DNA of 64,000 bases from NCBI GenBank assembly GCA_028819075.1, contig JAPPMM010000017.1:1-64000 (forward strand). The letters are read 5' to 3'. Below the pieces are notes generated by a model. The model ran no database searches and was not told the origin of the DNA. It saw only the letters and a program-made list of their open reading frames with translations. The DNA comes from Gammaproteobacteria bacterium (GTDB lineage: Bacteria; Gemmatimonadota; Gemmatimonadetes; Longimicrobiales; Gaopeijiaceae). The position numbers were made by a program, and so were the translations under genes. Shown here piece after piece: positions 1-6,908 of this stretch (its first letter is position 1; each line of letters opens with the position of its first letter).

Positions 1-341
1 GCCGGTCGATGCCCGTCGGCTTCGCGGCTGAGTCCGCGGAGTGACCGGCGAGCGGTGTCGGCGGCGTTGCCACCGCTTCGGCGCCGGTCCCCCCGGCCTC
101 CGGCACGGACTTCGTCCGTTCCTTCCGCCGGGGTCGAGTCCTTCCCCACCCCGCCCTGCAATGACTGCCGGATGCGGGTGGAGGTGGCTGGTCCTGCGTG
201 TCCGGTTCGCTTTGGGGGTCGCCGGACATGAAATGGCCGTTCGGCCGGACACGGCCCCGGTCGTCGATGTCGCGGGCACGCTGGCGGTTGCGCCACGGCC
301 AGCGGAGCGCCGGTGCCGATCCGCGCTCCTTGGACGTGGCT

Positions 342-434
342 GGGAGCGACCCCCCATTTCGGCATGCCTCAATCGGCACCGGGGAGGATGAAGCCGGACA
401 GCCCCATCCTCCCCGCCGTTGCGGGGTCACTCCC
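342..434. repeat. Nested inverted repeat, module 1
   Basis: The outer arms gggagcgacccc (342-353) and ggggtcactccc (423-434) are reverse complements with one mismatch. Nested inside is a perfect 10-base pair, ggggaggatg (381-390) with catcctcccc (405-414), around a 14-base loop. The same layout recurs at 610-698, so this looks like one copy of a repeated structured unit, not a chance hairpin. Confidence 0.55.
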
Positions 435-609
435 AACCAGCAGTCCTTCCAGGAAGGGGGTCGGGCGCCGCTTCGAGGCGGGGCATCACCAACTCGCCAG
501 CCGAAGCCGCGGTGCTGCCTAGGCCGGGGCCATGGTCGGGGCGGACGTTGTCCGTGCGTGTGCGGCCAGGCATGTCGGATTTGGCCTTCCCGCGCGGGAT
601 TGCTGGACC

Positions 610-698
610 GGGAGCGACCCCAGGCGAGGGGGGGATGGCCTGCACATCCCAACCGCCGCCGTGGCGTGTGAGGCGTGCCGAACACCCGGGTCGCTCCC
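610..698. repeat. Nested inverted repeat, module 2
   Basis: The outer arms gggagcgaccc (610-620) and gggtcgctccc (688-698) pair perfectly over 11 bases. An inner hairpin is formed by gggatg 632-637 with catccc 645-650. The left arm is identical to that of module 1, 268 bases upstream, and the overall sizes match (93 and 89 bases), while the sequence between the arms differs. That pattern would fit conserved RNA structure, or two copies of a decayed repeat. Confidence 0.55.
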
Positions 699-865
699 GT
701 CAACGGACGCAAGCGTCCGCCCGTCACCGGCCGCTCCGGCGGATTCGTCACAAACGCAACGACTCCAGCAACATGCGGCATCGGAGGCGTGTCACATCCA
801 AGCGCGGTTTTCATGCACAACGACCCCGATGTCACACGGACACTCCTGGATCGGCAACGGGCCAC

Positions 866-895
866 GTCCACGGGCGTTCAAATCCCGACTCCGCC
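866..895 (+). other. tRNA/tmRNA 3'-end-like segment
   Basis: Bases 870-885 have the form cggg-N(9)-cccg around gttcaaat, the consensus of a T-loop. They are followed at 889-895 by ctccgcc, which resembles a tRNA or tmRNA acceptor strand. No matching 5' half (ggcggag) was found upstream, so this is not a working tRNA. Tyrosine recombinases often leave such 3' fragments as attachment-site copies, and one is encoded at 2778-3935. The stem is imperfect and chance is possible. Confidence 0.25.
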
Positions 896-1038
896 GAAGC
901 GACTCGAACGCCATACCGAATAGCTGTCGATCATGCCTCCGGGGAGGCCCGACCGGAGCAAAGCCCTCATCTCGACGAGGCGGTGAAGGCAGCCGTTCCG
1001 CCAGCGCATTCCAGACCGCACGACCGCCGGTGAGGCAG

Positions 1039-1067
1039 TTGGCGCATCGTTCCAAGCCAAGTACTGT
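1039..1067 (+). promoter_or_regulatory. Candidate sigma-70 promoter for the 1112 gene
   Basis: TTGGCG (1039-1044) and TACTGT (1062-1067) are separated by 17 bases, about 45 bases before the start codon at 1112. The call rests on motif match and position only. Confidence 0.35.
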
Positions 1068-1111
1068 CCAACCACACAGGGACGCCAAGGAGCCAACGTG
1101 TAGGTGCAGCC

Positions 1112-2419
1112 ATGCGAACGACCCCCAGGAAAGCGAAGCAGGCCCCAGGCGATCGGCCACTTCACCCGCGCTCGCGTATCGGAGGACTGGTTTCAGCGGC
1201 AACCGCCGCTCTCCTCATCGCCTGCGGACCCGACGCGCGCTCCTCCGACCGGATGCTCGACACCGTCGTGGAAACCATCGGCGATACCGGGGTTGTTCGC
1301 ACGCTGGCCGGAAGCGTCTGGGTCGAGGAGGCGACGCTCGTGCCGGAGATCACGATCGGCATGCTCGACGGGCCCGAGGAGTATCTCTTCGGGCGCATCG
1401 GGTCGGTCGCCGTGAACGACGACGGCACGGTATACGTCTTGGACCGGCTGGAGCAGCATGTCCGCGTCTTCGACTCGCTCGGAGTCTATCTCGAAACCCT
1501 GGGACGCCGGGGTGAGGGCCCCGGCGAGTTCAGCAGCGCCGAGGCGATTGCTGCGTTGCCCGGCGGACGCCTCGCTGTGCGCGACCCCGAGAACCAGCGC
1601 GTCACGGTATTCGGTCCCGGCCCGGGGGAGACGGCCCTGTGGAGGTATTCGGCCAGTGCCGAAACCAGGGCACCGCTCTACACCGATGCCCGCGGCCGGA
1701 CTCTACTACTCGCCAGCGATCCGACACCCGGGCGTGCGCTTGTCATGCAGATCATCGTTCTGGGTCTGGACGGGACGCCTCTCGACACGCTTCCGGAACC
1801 GTCGAACGACTACCAACCGCCCTTCGTGAGAGCTGAGGCTCCCGGGCTGTCGTTGAGTTACGGCGTCCCCTTCACTCCGCGGTTTCTCTGGACCGTCCAC
1901 CCGAGCGGCCACTTCCTCACCGGCCTCTCCTCCGACTACCGAATCGACCTCGCCCGCAACGACGGCGTACTCCGGATCGAGCGCAGCCGGGACCCGGTCC
2001 CCGCGTCGACCGCGGAGCGGGCCTACCAGCGCGAACGCATCGTCGGGAGCATACGCCGGTTACTCCCGGGCTGGGAGTGGGACGGTCCGGCGATTCCGAG
2101 TCACAAACCGTTCTTCCGGGAGCTGCTGGCCGGCCGGGACGGGCGCATCTGGGTGCGGCTGTGGACCGAGGGACGACCGGTGGACAACGTGGATCACGAT
2201 CCCGGCGATCCCGGGTCGCTTTCGATAATCTGGGAGGAAGAGGCCCGGTACGATGTCTTCGAGCCGGACGGGACCTATCTGGGCGTCGTTGTGACACCGG
2301 ACGAGTTTTCCAGCTTCCCGGCCCCGGTATTCGACGGCGACCGTGTGTGGGCAGTGACGGCGGACGAGCTGGGAGTGGAACGGGTCGTGCGGTACCGGAT
2401 CCAGACGGGGCGCCTGTGA
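1112..2419 (+). CDS. Lipoprotein six-bladed beta-propeller protein
   Basis: The 435-residue product begins with a basic stretch, a hydrophobic segment and the lipobox LIAC (Cys38), so it should be a lipoprotein on the periplasmic or outer face. The body has repeated blade-like units such as 'VNDDGTVYVLDRLEQHVRVFDS' (broken here as VNDDGTVYVLD then RLEQHVRVFDS), typical of NHL or 6-bladed propellers. The ATG at 1112 has AGG eight bases upstream. Nothing indicates an enzyme; such proteins usually bind ligands or partners. It stands alone between the structured region and the integrase, so context gives no function. The specific role is unknown. Confidence 0.75.
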   Translation: MRTTPRKAKQAPGDRPLHPRSRIGGLVSAATAALLIACGPDARSSDRMLDTVVETIGDTGVVRTLAGSVWVEEATLVPEITIGMLDGPEEYLFGRIGSVAVNDDGTVYVLDRLEQHVRVFDSLGVYLETLGRRGEGPGEFSSAEAIAALPGGRLAVRDPENQRVTVFGPGPGETALWRYSASAETRAPLYTDARGRTLLLASDPTPGRALVMQIIVLGLDGTPLDTLPEPSNDYQPPFVRAEAPGLSLSYGVPFTPRFLWTVHPSGHFLTGLSSDYRIDLARNDGVLRIERSRDPVPASTAERAYQRERIVGSIRRLLPGWEWDGPAIPSHKPFFRELLAGRDGRIWVRLWTEGRPVDNVDHDPGDPGSLSIIWEEEARYDVFEPDGTYLGVVVTPDEFSSFPAPVFDGDRVWAVTADELGVERVVRYRIQTGRL

Positions 2420-2456
2420 ACCTCCCCGACAGTGAGGCGTTGAGTTCACTGCGTCG

Positions 2457-2573
2457 TTATCTCAGGCTCCAGCGCGAAGGGCGATCCGCTTCGCGGCGCT
2501 TTGGAGCCACGCTGATGGCGAACCGTTGGTAAGTGGCCCCGAGCTTGCTGAAGTCTGGGGTGTTGGTGGTCAT
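2457..2573 (-). CDS. Possible 38-residue peptide or gene remnant
   Basis: A short frame on the minus strand starts MTTNTPDFSKLGATYQRFAI and stops after 38 residues. AAGG lies eight bases before its ATG. It has no recognisable domain. It might be a small peptide or the 5' stub of a gene interrupted next to the integrase. Its C-terminal half overlaps the inverted repeat at 2465-2508, which weakens the case for coding. The rest of the 2420-2777 gap shows nothing else I recognise. Confidence 0.2.
   Translation of the reverse strand: MTTNTPDFSKLGATYQRFAISVAPKRREADRPSRWSLR
2465..2508. repeat. Two-tier inverted repeat after the beta-propeller gene
   Basis: ggctcca (2465-2471) pairs with tggagcc (2502-2508), and inside it cgcgaag (2473-2479) pairs with cttcgcg (2489-2495). 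It begins 46 bases after the stop at 2419 but has no T-tract, so a simple intrinsic terminator is unlikely. It could be a terminator remnant, a recombination site or part of a mobile element. Confidence 0.45.
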
Positions 2574-2777
2574 GGCGGGCCTTATCCTTTGCTTTCCCGA
2601 GCGAACGGGCAACCCACCAAGGGCGACGCCGGGGCACGGAATTGTCCTCCCGGTGGCCGTCTACCCTGGTAAGTAGCATCCCTGTCAAAGGGGTGCCGGC
2701 ACTGGTCAAGACGCCTCTTCCCGGCGAAGTTTCGTTCGCGCAGATCGTGCAGTCCGTCTTCGAGGAGGAATCGAACG

Positions 2778-3935
2778 ATGGCACGCACGAAACGAAGCCG
2801 CCGGAGCTACGGCGCCGGCGAATGGGGCCGGAACCGGGTAAGGGTGTTCCCCGATCCCAAGACCGGCATCTTCCAGATCGAGTGGCGCGAGAACGGGCGC
2901 AGGCTCACCCGGTCGCTGAAACACCGCGACTGGCGGCGCGCGAAGAGGCAGGCAGATCAGTTCGCCGCCGGGTTCATCGACGCGCCGAACGGCAAGGCCG
3001 AAGCGGAGTCCGAGCCGCTCACGCTGGAAAAGCTGTTTGACATCTACGGTGAGGAGGTGACGCCCGCGAAGGGCAGGCACACCCGGCTGCACGACAGGGC
3101 CGCCATGGCGATGTTCCTCGCGTGCTTCGGCAGGGACCGGAAGCCGGGAACGCTCTCGCAGCGCGACTGGGACCGGTTCATCCGGTTGCGGCGCGCGGGG
3201 AAGGTCGGTCCGAGCGGCGAGCCCGTGTCCGACCGGACGGTCGAGCGGGACCTGAGGTTCCTGCTCGCGGTCCTCAACTGGGCCGGGCGGTCGAGGGACG
3301 AGGAGGGAAGGCTCCTCCTCGAAGCCAATCCCCTGAGGGGCCTCAAGCCGCCCAGGGAGAAGAACCCGACTCGGGTGCTGCTCGCCGCCGCTGAGTACGA
3401 AGCCCTGTTGGAGGCGTCGCGGGAGATGGACTGGCGCTTCCGCGTCGCGCTGGTCCTGGCGCACGAGACGGGGCACCGCATCGGCGCGATCCGCCAACTC
3501 AGGTGGTCGGACATCGGCCTCGGAACCGGGGTCATTCGGTGGCGCGGCGAACATGAGAAGACGGGCTACGAGCACCGGACCCCGTTGACCGACGAGGCGC
3601 TCGCCGTCCTCGACGAGGCGCGGAGGCGGAACCCGGGGATCGGAAACGCTCCGCTGCTGCCCGCGCCGAAGAACCCCACGAAGTGCATGCACCGATGCCT
3701 GGTCGCCAAGTGGTGGAGGAAGGCCGAGGCGCTCGCCGGGCTGGAACCGAAGCGGGGGCGCGGCTGGCATTCGCTGAGGCGCAAGTTCGCTAGCGACCTC
3801 ATGGACCAGCCCCTCAAGGTGCTCTGCGAGCTGGGCGGCTGGAAGACGGCCCAGACGGTGCTTCAGTGTTATCAGCGGGCCGACGAGGACAAGCTCAGGA
3901 AAGCCCTCGCGGAGCGCGGGCGCATGGCCTCCTAG
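2778..3935 (+). CDS. Tyrosine recombinase / phage-type integrase
   Basis: The 385-residue protein has the layout of an integrase: an N-terminal arm-binding part with many Arg and Lys, a SAM-like core-binding part (about 80-170), and a C-terminal catalytic domain. Catalytic residues that can be read are Arg234 (HRIGAIRQL), Lys261, His331 and Arg334 (HSLRRKF), Trp355 in the second His position (ELGGW), and nucleophile Tyr365 (LQCYQ). A GAGGAGG site precedes the ATG. It probably moved a genomic island or prophage, but no phage or conjugation genes remain nearby. The flanks hold a structured non-coding region upstream and hsp20 downstream. A defined att pair was not found. Confidence 0.88.
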   Translation: MARTKRSRRSYGAGEWGRNRVRVFPDPKTGIFQIEWRENGRRLTRSLKHRDWRRAKRQADQFAAGFIDAPNGKAEAESEPLTLEKLFDIYGEEVTPAKGRHTRLHDRAAMAMFLACFGRDRKPGTLSQRDWDRFIRLRRAGKVGPSGEPVSDRTVERDLRFLLAVLNWAGRSRDEEGRLLLEANPLRGLKPPREKNPTRVLLAAAEYEALLEASREMDWRFRVALVLAHETGHRIGAIRQLRWSDIGLGTGVIRWRGEHEKTGYEHRTPLTDEALAVLDEARRRNPGIGNAPLLPAPKNPTKCMHRCLVAKWWRKAEALAGLEPKRGRGWHSLRRKFASDLMDQPLKVLCELGGWKTAQTVLQCYQRADEDKLRKALAERGRMAS

Positions 3936-4022
3936 CGCAATCAGCGGGAACAGAATAGCGGGAATCGGGCCAACGATTTCCGTAAGTTCATTGGTCGCAT
4001 AAGATGTGGATTCGCGACCCCA

Positions 4023-4106
4023 TGCCATTTTGGCAGACTTTTGCCTTTCGTCCCCCGGATCGCAACCCCGCCCCATCCCGCGCATCCGCCACCTGACAAA
4101 ATGGCA
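4023..4106 (+). promoter_or_regulatory. Paired activator-like sites upstream of hsp20
   Basis: TGCCA-TTT-TGGCA (4023-4035) and TGACA-AAA-TGGCA (4094-4106) share the form TGNCA-N3-TGGCA. Their centres are 71 bases apart, close to seven helical turns. Their position relative to the sigma-54 promoter at 4117 suits binding sites for an enhancer-binding activator. The activator itself is not in the window. Confidence 0.55.
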
Positions 4107-4116
4107 GACTCGGGGC

Positions 4117-4133
4117 TGGCACGCTCCCTGCCA
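4117..4133 (+). promoter_or_regulatory. Sigma-54 (-24/-12) promoter of hsp20
   Basis: TGGCACG-ctccc-TGCCA contains the invariant GG (4118-4119) and GC (4130-4131) exactly ten bases apart and matches the -24 consensus TGGCACG fully. Transcription would start near 4143, giving a leader of about 80 bases before the hsp20 ATG at 4223. Confidence 0.65.
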
Positions 4134-4222
4134 CTGCCGGGGCCGAACGCGCATGACAAGCTCAGGCATCAGGAAGCCTGACGACGCGGATTTCAGTCAC
4201 AAGAATCCAATGGAGAACACAC

Positions 4223-4672
4223 ATGACGACCATCGCCAGGTATCGTTCGCTTTCGCCCTCGCAGGTGCTGCGGGCCTTCAACGCCGCTCTTCCGAGTGGC
4301 CCGGCCTTTCCCTTCGGGGCCTTCATCAACACGGACTGGGTGCCCCCGGTCGACGTCGCGGAGACTGCGGACTCGATCCTCGTGACCGCGGAACTCCCGG
4401 GCGTCTCGTCCGACGACGTCGAGATCCAGGTCGAGGAGAACGTGCTCACGATCCGGGGCGAGAAGCATGAGGAGCGCGAGGAGGAGGACACCGAGCGCCA
4501 CATGCACATCTCCGAGCGGATCACGGGGAGCTTCAGCCGCTCCTTCACCCTGCCGCGCAAGGTGGACATCGAGGGCATCAACGCCGACTTCGGCGAGGGG
4601 GTGCTGAAGGTCAGCGTCCCGAAGGCGCCCGAGACTCGCGCCCGCAGGATCGAGGTGAAGGCGCGCGCCTGA
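4223..4672 (+). CDS. Small heat shock protein, Hsp20 family
   Basis: This 149-residue protein matches the family length. An alpha-crystallin domain spans about residues 38-135, ending in GVLKVSVPK, which contains the family's G-V-L element. The acidic block EEREEEDTERH lies within the domain as in other class A bacterial Hsp20s. It acts as an ATP-independent holdase that keeps unfolding cytosolic proteins soluble. It is monocistronic: a sigma-54 promoter with paired upstream sites precedes it and a strong hairpin follows it at 4727. Stress control through an enhancer-binding protein is therefore likely. Confidence 0.93.
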   Translation: MTTIARYRSLSPSQVLRAFNAALPSGPAFPFGAFINTDWVPPVDVAETADSILVTAELPGVSSDDVEIQVEENVLTIRGEKHEEREEEDTERHMHISERITGSFSRSFTLPRKVDIEGINADFGEGVLKVSVPKAPETRARRIEVKARA

Positions 4673-4726
4673 CGAGTCGCGACCCGAGGCCCGCCCCTGC
4701 CGCGGCGCCGCACAACGCAGGACCCC

Positions 4727-4754
4727 ATCGGACCCGGTTCCCGCCGGGTCCGAT
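4727..4754 (+). terminator. Intrinsic terminator-like hairpin after hsp20
   Basis: atcggacccgg (4727-4737) pairs perfectly with ccgggtccgat (4744-4754) around a six-base loop. Only a short pyrimidine run (tctc) follows, so termination may be partial or assisted. Confidence 0.65.
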
Positions 4755-4773
4755 TCTCATGCCGGACCCAGGT

Positions 4774-4801
4774 TTGATGGCATCCCCGGGGATGCTACTT
4801 T
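4774..4801 (+). promoter_or_regulatory. Promoter of trpS with palindromic spacer
   Basis: TTGATG (4774-4779) and TACTTT (4796-4801) are separated by exactly 16 bases. Those 16 bases, gcatccccggggatgc (4780-4795), form a perfect palindrome. The palindrome looks like a dimeric repressor or activator site built into the promoter spacer. Transcription would start about 85 bases before the trpS ATG. Confidence 0.5.
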
Positions 4802-4895
4802 GGTGGCGACGTTTCTCCGTTCCCGGGCAGGCGGGCATGAGCCCATCCGCCGATCCCGGTCCCGTCGGCGCCCGTAACCCGAGAAGAACCCGCGC

Positions 4896-5939
4896 ATGAC
4901 CCACGCCAGCACCCGGCCCCCGCCGGGATCGCGCGTCTTCAGCGGAATGCAGCCCAGCGGCGAAGCCCACCTCGGCAACTACCTGGGTGCGCTGCGCCAA
5001 TGGGCCGCCATGCAGGACGACTACGACTGCATCTACTGCATCGTGGACCAGCACGCCATCACGGGGCGCTACGATGCCGCGGCGCTTCCCGGGGCGGTCT
5101 TCGATCTCGCGATCAGCTTTCTGGCCTCGGGGCTCGATCCCGAGCGCTCCATCATCTTCGTGCAGTCCGACGTCCCCGAGCACACCGAGCTGAGCTGGCT
5201 CTTCAACTCGGTGGCGCCCATCGGCGACCTGGAGCGCATGATCCAGTTCAAGGAGAAGTCCGAGCGCATGGAGTCGGTGCCGGTCGGCCTCCTCAACTAC
5301 CCCGTGCTGCAGGCCGCGGACATCCTCATCTACCGCGCCGACGTGGTGCCCGTGGGGGAGGACCAGCGCCAGCACCTCGAGCTGACCCGGGACATCGCGC
5401 GCAAGTGGAACGCCCGCTTCGGCGACTACCTGCCGGAGCCCCAGGCCTACATACCGCGCGCGGGCCGCATCGTGGGGCTGGACGGCCGCTCCAAGATGAG
5501 CAAGTCGCTCGGCAACACGGTCGGCATCCTCGACGAACCCGACGAGATCCGCAGGCGCGTGCGCACGGCGGTGACCGACCCGGCGCGCATCCGCAAGACC
5601 GACCCCGGCCGCCCCGAGGTCTGCAACGTCTATTCGCTGCACGAACATTTCGCGGACGACGAGCGCCTCGACGACATCGCCCACCAGTGCCGCACGGCGC
5701 AGCGCGGCTGCGTCCAGTGCAAGGGCATGCTGGCCGAAGAGATCGACGAGGCCTTCGCCCCCATGCGGGAAGTCGCCGCGCACTATCGCGCGCACCCCGA
5801 GGAGGTGCGGCGGATTCTCGACGATGGAGCGCGGAGGGCCGGGGCCATCGCCCGGGAAACCATGGCGGAGGTGCGGTCGCGCATGGGGCTCGACTGGAAG
5901 CGCACCGCCCGAGCATTGACGGAGGAAACGGAGTCATGA
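4896..5939 (+). CDS. trpS: Tryptophan--tRNA ligase
   Basis: TrpS charges tRNA-Trp with tryptophan in the cytosol. The 347-residue product has the class I signatures: the HIGH-type motif as HLGN (25-28) and KMSKS (200-204). Other conserved stretches are FSGMQPSGEAHLGNY at the start and the substrate-binding region around VGLLNYPVLQAADIL. The length is normal for bacterial TrpS. Its last bases overlap the ATG of the DapA-like gene (ATGA), so the two are co-transcribed. The palindrome in the promoter suggests a specific regulator of this pair. Confidence 0.96.
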   Translation: MTHASTRPPPGSRVFSGMQPSGEAHLGNYLGALRQWAAMQDDYDCIYCIVDQHAITGRYDAAALPGAVFDLAISFLASGLDPERSIIFVQSDVPEHTELSWLFNSVAPIGDLERMIQFKEKSERMESVPVGLLNYPVLQAADILIYRADVVPVGEDQRQHLELTRDIARKWNARFGDYLPEPQAYIPRAGRIVGLDGRSKMSKSLGNTVGILDEPDEIRRRVRTAVTDPARIRKTDPGRPEVCNVYSLHEHFADDERLDDIAHQCRTAQRGCVQCKGMLAEEIDEAFAPMREVAAHYRAHPEEVRRILDDGARRAGAIARETMAEVRSRMGLDWKRTARALTEETES

Positions 5940-6862
5940 ACCTGGCCGGAGTCTTCATCCCCGCGGTTACGCCCTTCGACCCCGTGACCGGAGACGTGGA
6001 CGTTGTCGCGATGCGCGCCAACCTGCGGAGCTGGCTGGCGCATCCGGTGCACGGAATCGTCATCGCCGGATCCACCGGAGAGGCGGTGCTGCTCAGCCGC
6101 GGTGAGCGCAGGCGCCTCATCGAGGCGGCGGCCGGCGTCATGAGCGACGACCGCCTGCTGATCGCCGGGACGGGGGTGGAGTCCACACGCGGCACCATCA
6201 GGCTCGGCCGGGAGGCCGCCGACGCCGGCGCCGACGCCGTGCTGGTGCAGCCCCCCGCGTATTACCTGGGCGCGATGACGCCGGAGGCCGTGCGCGACCA
6301 CTACACCGCGGTGGCCGACGCTTCCCCGGTGCCGGTTCTCATCTACCAGGCGCCGCTGCGCTTCAGCACCCTCGACTTCCCCTCCGGGCTGGTGGCCGAA
6401 CTCTCCCGGCATCCCAACATCGTCGGGATCAAGGATTCACGGGGAAGCCTGGAGAAGGTCGCCGAACTGCTGGACTGCACCGGGCGCGACTTCGCGGTGA
6501 TCGTCGGCAACGGCGCAGGGCTGTATGCCGCCCTGGAGCTGGGCGCGGCGGGCGGGATTCTGGGAGTCGCCAACCTGGCTCCCGCCGAGAGCGCCGGGAT
6601 CTTCCAGCGCTTCGCGGAAGGGCGCACCAGCGAGGCGGGCCGTCTCCAGGAGCGGGTCGCGCCGGTCCACAAGAAGTTGGTGGCGGGATTCGGGGTGCCG
6701 GGGGTGAAGGCCGGGCTGGATCTGCTGGGAGGGCATGGCGGAGCGCCCCGCCCGCCGCTCAGGCCGCTCCCGGCCGGCAAGGTCGGGGCGACGGAGGCCG
6801 TTCTGCGCCGGGCCGGGCTGCTCCGGCCGGAGCGCGCGCTTTCCGGTTCCGCCTCCGCATGA
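5936..6862 (+). CDS. DapA/HOGA-family lyase
   Basis: A class I aldolase of the dihydrodipicolinate synthase superfamily, 308 residues. Readable features are the GSTGE loop near residue 45, the Tyr in LIYQAP, and the Schiff-base Lys in IVGIKDS. The YNVP motif of true DapA is YQAP here and GTTGE is GSTGE. The family also includes 4-hydroxy-2-oxoglutarate aldolase and N-acetylneuraminate lyase, so the substrate is uncertain. The start overlaps the trpS stop by four bases. The C-terminal tail is Pro/Arg/Ala rich. Lysine biosynthesis remains one possibility but is not shown. Confidence 0.8.
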   Translation: MNLAGVFIPAVTPFDPVTGDVDVVAMRANLRSWLAHPVHGIVIAGSTGEAVLLSRGERRRLIEAAAGVMSDDRLLIAGTGVESTRGTIRLGREAADAGADAVLVQPPAYYLGAMTPEAVRDHYTAVADASPVPVLIYQAPLRFSTLDFPSGLVAELSRHPNIVGIKDSRGSLEKVAELLDCTGRDFAVIVGNGAGLYAALELGAAGGILGVANLAPAESAGIFQRFAEGRTSEAGRLQERVAPVHKKLVAGFGVPGVKAGLDLLGGHGGAPRPPLRPLPAGKVGATEAVLRRAGLLRPERALSGSASA

Positions 6863-6908
6863 GGACGGGCTCGAACCGCCTCACACCGCACCCGCCGGGA
6901 GCCTGATC

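Larger units (their letters stand above)
1..1111. other. Non-coding, hairpin-rich region
   Basis: I see no convincing gene here. Open frames exist but are rich in Arg, Pro and Ser and have no recognisable motif. The stretch is unusually rich in inverted repeats. ccggtc 2-7 pairs with gaccgg 42-47. agcggtg 51-57 pairs with caccgct 71-77. acggac 105-110 pairs with gtccgt 114-119. Others are a 12-base arm pair 342-353/423-434, a tight palindrome 445-457, an 11-base arm pair 610-620/688-698, and cggacgc 704-710 with gcgtccg 713-719. It could be a structured RNA, a decayed mobile element or repeats flanking an integrated island. Which of these is right cannot be told from the sequence alone. Confidence 0.5.

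Noticed and set aside
342-698. Retron-type ncRNA
   Set aside because: The nested inverted repeats recall msr-msd layouts, but no reverse transcriptase gene lies in the window.
866-895. Intact tRNA or tmRNA gene
   Set aside because: No matching acceptor 5' strand, D-arm or anticodon arm could be fitted upstream.
419-1033. A 204-codon plus-strand frame in the hairpin-rich region
   Set aside because: No ribosome binding site, no domain, and it crosses the inverted repeats that better explain the region.
532-1515. A 327-codon plus-strand frame at the left end
   Set aside because: Low-information Arg/Ser/Pro sequence with no motif, running into the real gene at 1112 in another frame.
2706-4169. 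A 487-codon minus-strand frame across the integrase
   Set aside because: Compositional shadow: Arg/Pro/Leu-rich, no motifs, and opposite a recombinase with all catalytic residues.
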